A stretch of DNA of 64,000 nt from the NCBI GenBank assembly GCA_024195585.1, contig SWBL01000159.1:1-64000 (forward strand). The letters are read 5' to 3'. The notes below the pieces were generated by a model. The model searched no databases and was not told where the DNA came from. It saw only the letters and a list, made by a program, of their open reading frames with translations. Each line of letters opens with the position of its first letter. The stretch's first letter is position 1. Positions 60,654-64,000 of the stretch are shown piece after piece. The position numbers and the translations under genes were made by a program. The stretch comes from Aureobasidium sp. EXF-3400 (Eukaryota > Ascomycota > Dothideomycetes > Dothideales > Saccotheciaceae).

Positions 60654-61452
60654 GAAGACAACACTCTCCACGAGGTGTTGGCGCTACTGTTTAGCGGCGC
60701 AAGTAGCCTGAGAAAGGAACACACCCAGCCGAGATTGTGAGGGCTGCCGACTTCCATACATCGACATGCACAACAACACCGTCAAATTCTTTACTCTCTC
60801 CATGGCATCCACGAGGAACAAGATAAACTGCTCGGCCGTGCAAAGACATAGTTCTGCAGCTTCCGTATCGGTCTGAGGGACAAAGATCCTCGTGATCGAT
60901 GCCACCGTCCGAAATTGGGAGATAGGAAGCCAGCAGAAGATATTGAACGAGGAAAGAAAGAGAAGGAGGGAGGGTGCAGGCTATCCTGTAGTATGCCGAG
61001 CAGTGTATTCGGTGACGATAATTCTGAACTTTAATAGCATTCTTTTCAGGTCGACAGACTTCTTGTCCGAAGCATTCAAACGTAATCAAGTCGCCAGAAA
61101 AACTTCCACTGCTTCTAAATGGCCAGCCTGTTTCCGGAGATGCACGCTGCACAACTTCCACCAGCTCTTCCTTGATGGCTTCGACGCTCTCTCCCACCAA
61201 TCCATGTCGGACAAGAGGTACTGGACTGATGGTCGCTACAAATATCACAACTGCAGAACGCTCCTTATGCTGGTTTTGTCCATGGCCAATATCGAAAGCA
61301 AAGAAATCTGGCAGTACTTCGCTGCTGGCTACACTTTTGTCAAAGTGAGTGACGAAGACTCCTGGAAAGTCTTCGAATTGCACCTCCAATATTCTACCTA
61401 CCATTCCTACCTCCATCACGATCATCTGACAGCCTCTAAGTTTTACCAATCC
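60654..61452 (+). other. Coding-like plus-strand fragment, no complete gene
   Basis: From about 61051 (after a TTTTCAG acceptor-like site) to 61400, one plus-strand frame shows strong C/T preference at third codon positions and a protein-like sequence with Phe-His-Gln-Leu-Phe-Leu-Asp-Gly-Phe-Asp-Ala-Leu and Trp-Thr-Asp-Gly-Arg-Tyr-Lys-Tyr-His. The opposite strand is also open but has A/T third positions and is probably its shadow. I found no convincing start, so this may be an exon of an unresolved gene or a relic. Confidence 0.35.
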
Positions 61453-62439
61453 TTACCAATCTTTACCAAAAATAGAATCAATCGCAAGACCAGTGTTAGT
61501 GATAATGTGAAAGCCACGAAAACTCTTCGTGAATCCCGAGAAACACCTGATGTGCAGCTCCTCATTCTCCTCGGCGATTTCATACTGATCCTTTTCCGGG
61601 ATCTCGCCACGGTAGCAGGCAGCATTGAAGACTTTGATGAAGAAATCGTGGAGCATGGCGGTAGGCATGGCACAGAAACGTCGATTGTTGTAGGTTGGGC
61701 CGATGTGGCGGCGGAAGCCTTGTCTCTGTGTCGGAGATGAAGAGGTTAGTGGATGGCGTGATTGTCAAGGATATTGGTGTGCAATAAGGAAACTTACAAA
61801 TCTTGGATGAAGACAAGGTTGAGCAGTTCAATATGTCAGCCATCAGCATGCAGCCGCGGGAAAGGCACGAGAGCACGCATGAAAGCAAGGTGTACGGCGT
61901 CCCCGTCACCTCCAACACTGAGGTCGATGACAATGACCTGCTCCTTTGCACTACCACTTCGAAGTATGCAAACAAGCGGCCCTCATCGTGGAAGAAGTCA
62001 AAATCTTGCTTTCAAACATCATCGTCACAAGGGGAGATGAGCCATCCAGCTGTAGTTGATACGACTGCGTTGCTCCTGATCAAGCACAACTGGAAACCAT
62101 GGGCAGAAGGCGCTTGTTTGGAAACCTCCCAGTCGCTGCCGTAGCCCGAATGCCAGGAGTAGAAGTAGTGCAACATTGTCTTTCCCTCCCTTCGGCGCTG
62201 TAGGAGTCGAATTGAAAGCGCTCAGGGGTCAGTGGGTAGTTGGAGGAAGTCCAAGGTTGACCAGATGAGATGCAATTGAGGCTGGACCGGGACCTGACAG
62301 GAGTTTGAGCTTGATCGGACAGCTTTGTTGTCTGCCCATCTCTGAACACGATGAAGGCGGCAGTCTGGGACTCGTTGCAGGCGACAGATATGTTCTTTGT
62401 AGATTGCAGTGGGAATGCATAGGGTTGTCATCTAGAGAA
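61453..62439 (-). pseudogene. Decayed minus-strand gene, family unknown
   Basis: Protein-like pieces occur in successive but different frames on the minus strand: near 62390-62200 (Ala-Cys-Asn-Glu-Ser-Gln-Thr-Ala-Ala-Phe-Ile-Val-Phe), 62176-62013 (Met-Leu-His-Tyr-Phe-Tyr-Ser-Trp-His-Ser-Gly-Tyr, ending in a stop), 61975-61835 (Glu-Gln-Val-Ile-Val-Ile-Asp-Leu-Ser-Val-Gly-Gly, ending in a stop), then an intron-like gap (GTAAGT, CTAAC branch site, CACAG; about 61799-61732) and 61731-61453 (Ala-Met-Leu-His-Asp-Phe-Phe-Ile-Lys-Val-Phe). No splice choice I tried links all pieces without stops. I do not recognise the family. Confidence 0.45.
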
Positions 62440-62742
62440 CATAGTCAGCCAAGGTCAGTCTAGAGAAAAGTTGTGTGAGAGTGGGCACTAATGACTTGAG
62501 TATAAGCTTGGTCTCGAGGCATAGCAGTAGTGTCTTTGTTGTTTGCACAAGGAGACTCGGCAGATTACCAGAACGGGACTAGTCCTCGATGGTGGTCATC
62601 GTTTCGGCGCACTTCGACGGACTATTCACACGAGGTAAATTCGCGTCGACTCAAGCGAAACACAACAACACAAGTTACTCTACGCGACCTCGCATCCATA
62701 TCCACTTACGCCCAACTCGACCATACATTGAGCCATCCCAAC
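62440..62742. other. Intergenic, no gene seen
   Basis: Upstream of the basic protein gene. The frame is open leftwards to a GTG at 62530, but no ATG precedes 62743. Confidence 0.55.
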
Positions 62743-63832
62743 ATGGTCACCACCAGGAATGGCGCGTTGAAGGACCGCCGGGTCACAAGAAGTATGGCCG
62801 CCCCTAAACCTACCTCATCTGGAGTCGTCAAACGCAAGGCCACTGCCGCACCCAGAGCTGCACGCAAGACAGCACAGAAGCCCAAGAAGACTGTCCCCAA
62901 GAAGCAGAATGTCACCAACCCTGAGCCCATCCTCGAGGACCGCGGTACGACTGACGCCAACCACGAGATGAACACGACAACAACCAACAAAGACACCGAA
63001 ATCAGAGCTGTCACCAGGAACATGACTAAGAATGGTGATCAGACCGTCACCGCCATGTCTTCTACATCCAAGAAAACTTCTATCAATGCTACCAAAGGCA
63101 AAGGAGCATCCACCAAGAACAGAAGCAAAGCCGCAACTAGCCACGAAGGAAGTGCTCCCCCTGCTGCTCGTCCAACCACTCGCAGCATGACAAACAGTAT
63201 GGAGAGCACTACCACAATTGCGCCTCCTGAACCTCCGATCCAAGCTGAAGGAAACTTCCCCGCCCCGTCTCGCCGCATCACCAGGCAGATGGCAAACCAG
63301 GATGCCCTCACCCCTTCATCCGTTACCAGCAGCGCCCCTGTTGATGAGGTTCAAGCCCGCCCCAGACCTACCGTTGTCAGAACCACCGACCCTCCTCGCG
63401 CTCGCCGTGCAAACGCCAGGACCATGATCACTCCTCGCGTTCGTATCGTCAGACACCCGGTGACCGCCCCTATCACTGCAGGTCAAGAGCGCTACAGGAT
63501 CGCCAGAACCCGTGCCTCACTCAGACGTGCGCTTGAGGGCGATCAGGAGTGGTCCGACTTGATCCATGGCCAGCGCAGAGAGATGATCAGATTGTTCGCT
63601 TGGATGATATCAGAACCAGGCAGGACTCATCATGATTACTTCAACCTGCCCATCCACCACGAGGCGTTGACTACCAGGCCCATGGTCAATACGTCGGTAA
63701 GTTAGTCTTCGCGACGTGGGTTGAACAAAATCACTGATAGAATGTTAGATCATCCCCAGAGTGCGTGCTTGGTATGAGAGCTTGAAGACGGGCACCAACG
63801 ATGAGGAAGAAGAGGCCATCGAAGCACCTTAA
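62743..63832 (+). CDS. Basic disordered nuclear-type protein with TR-x-M repeats
   Basis: Exons 62743-63696 and 63749-63832 (GTAAGT...TGTTAG) give 345 residues. The ATG at 62743 is chosen over an upstream GTG because the preceding frame looks non-coding. The protein is rich in Lys, Arg, Thr and Ala. The motif Arg-x2-Thr-Arg-x-Met occurs four times (about residues 13, 89, 145 and 180). A likely folded C-terminal part spans about 255-325: Gly-Gln-Glu-Arg-Tyr-Arg-Ile-Ala-Arg-Thr, Asp-Gln-Glu-Trp-Ser-Asp-Leu-Ile-His-Gly-Gln, Arg-Leu-Phe-Ala-Trp-Met-Ile-Ser-Glu. The second exon gives an acidic end. Nuclear or nucleolar location is inferred from charge. Confidence 0.7.
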
Positions 63833-64000
63833 GGATCTCACGACTGATGTTGTACATGACGGAAGACGTACCAAGGTCTTGGCCTTCGACTATTGGCAAG
63901 AATGAGACTGTGAGAGGTGAAAAAGACACGGAGGGCATAGAGAGGAGTGCTTGCAGTAATGATGATACCCTGTAGCGCTGTAGGCTACATTTGAAGACTC

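Noticed and set aside
60691..61449. 252-codon minus-strand frame
   Set aside because: It begins at a TTG and its third codon positions are A/T-rich, while the opposite strand shows the C/T third-position bias of real genes here.
62530..62742. 71-residue N-terminal extension of the last gene
   Set aside because: It would need a GTG start; the ATG at 62743 begins the compositionally consistent part.
1..64000. CRISPR arrays, operons, bacterial or phage features
   Set aside because: None seen; intron-bearing genes and eukaryotic tRNAs indicate fungal nuclear DNA.

Overview
The window looks like nuclear DNA of a filamentous ascomycete (Pezizomycotina). Genes lie on both strands, and many carry short introns of about 37-85 nt with GTRWGT-type donors. 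The gene content is typical of the group: a WetA-like developmental regulator, a CFEM membrane protein, an AA9 polysaccharide monooxygenase with a CBM1, a fibroin-3-related protein and a frizzled-like 7TM receptor. The tRNA genes have introns and lack an encoded CCA. A Dothideomycete is my guess, not a demonstrated assignment.

Layout. 0-11.5 kb: a chromodomain protein running off the left edge, a cysteine-rich membrane protein, tRNA-Val, a coiled-coil protein, MsrA, a 7TM receptor, a conserved fungal protein and KTI12. 12.3-15.6 kb: an HMG-box protein and a CxxC protein, with repeated ACAAAG/CTTTGT sites upstream of both. 16-21.4 kb: a cell-wall protein and a wetA-like gene, both lacking their 5' ends and meeting head to head, then a secreted aspartic protease and a small secreted cysteine protein. 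21.4-25.4 kb: a gene desert with decayed repeats. 25.4-32.6 kb: an AlkB-like oxygenase, a probable mitochondrial protein, a CFEM protein and a 1077-residue protein with an array of back-to-back zinc knuckles. 33-41.4 kb: two disordered or coiled-coil proteins and a Trp-rich cell-wall protein. 42.8-47.3 kb: three intron-containing tRNA genes and the AA9 gene. 48.2-55.1 kb: a BTB-like protein, two disordered proteins and a FAR1-like DNA-binding protein. 56.6-64 kb: a second tRNA-Val, a zinc-finger-like protein, a short DUF3632-like protein, a decayed zone with a Mei2-type pseudogene, and a basic nuclear-type protein.

Most neighbours seem functionally independent, as expected in fungi. The best candidate for a linked system is the HMG-box gene. 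Its own upstream region, that of the next gene, and a third region at 58.1-58.2 kb are rich in the HMG core site, which suggests an autoregulatory circuit. Structurally the most unusual items are the 14-residue zinc-knuckle array and the broken wetA/cell-wall gene junction.

Gene models with introns were built by hand from splice consensus and reading frame. They are not transcript-supported.
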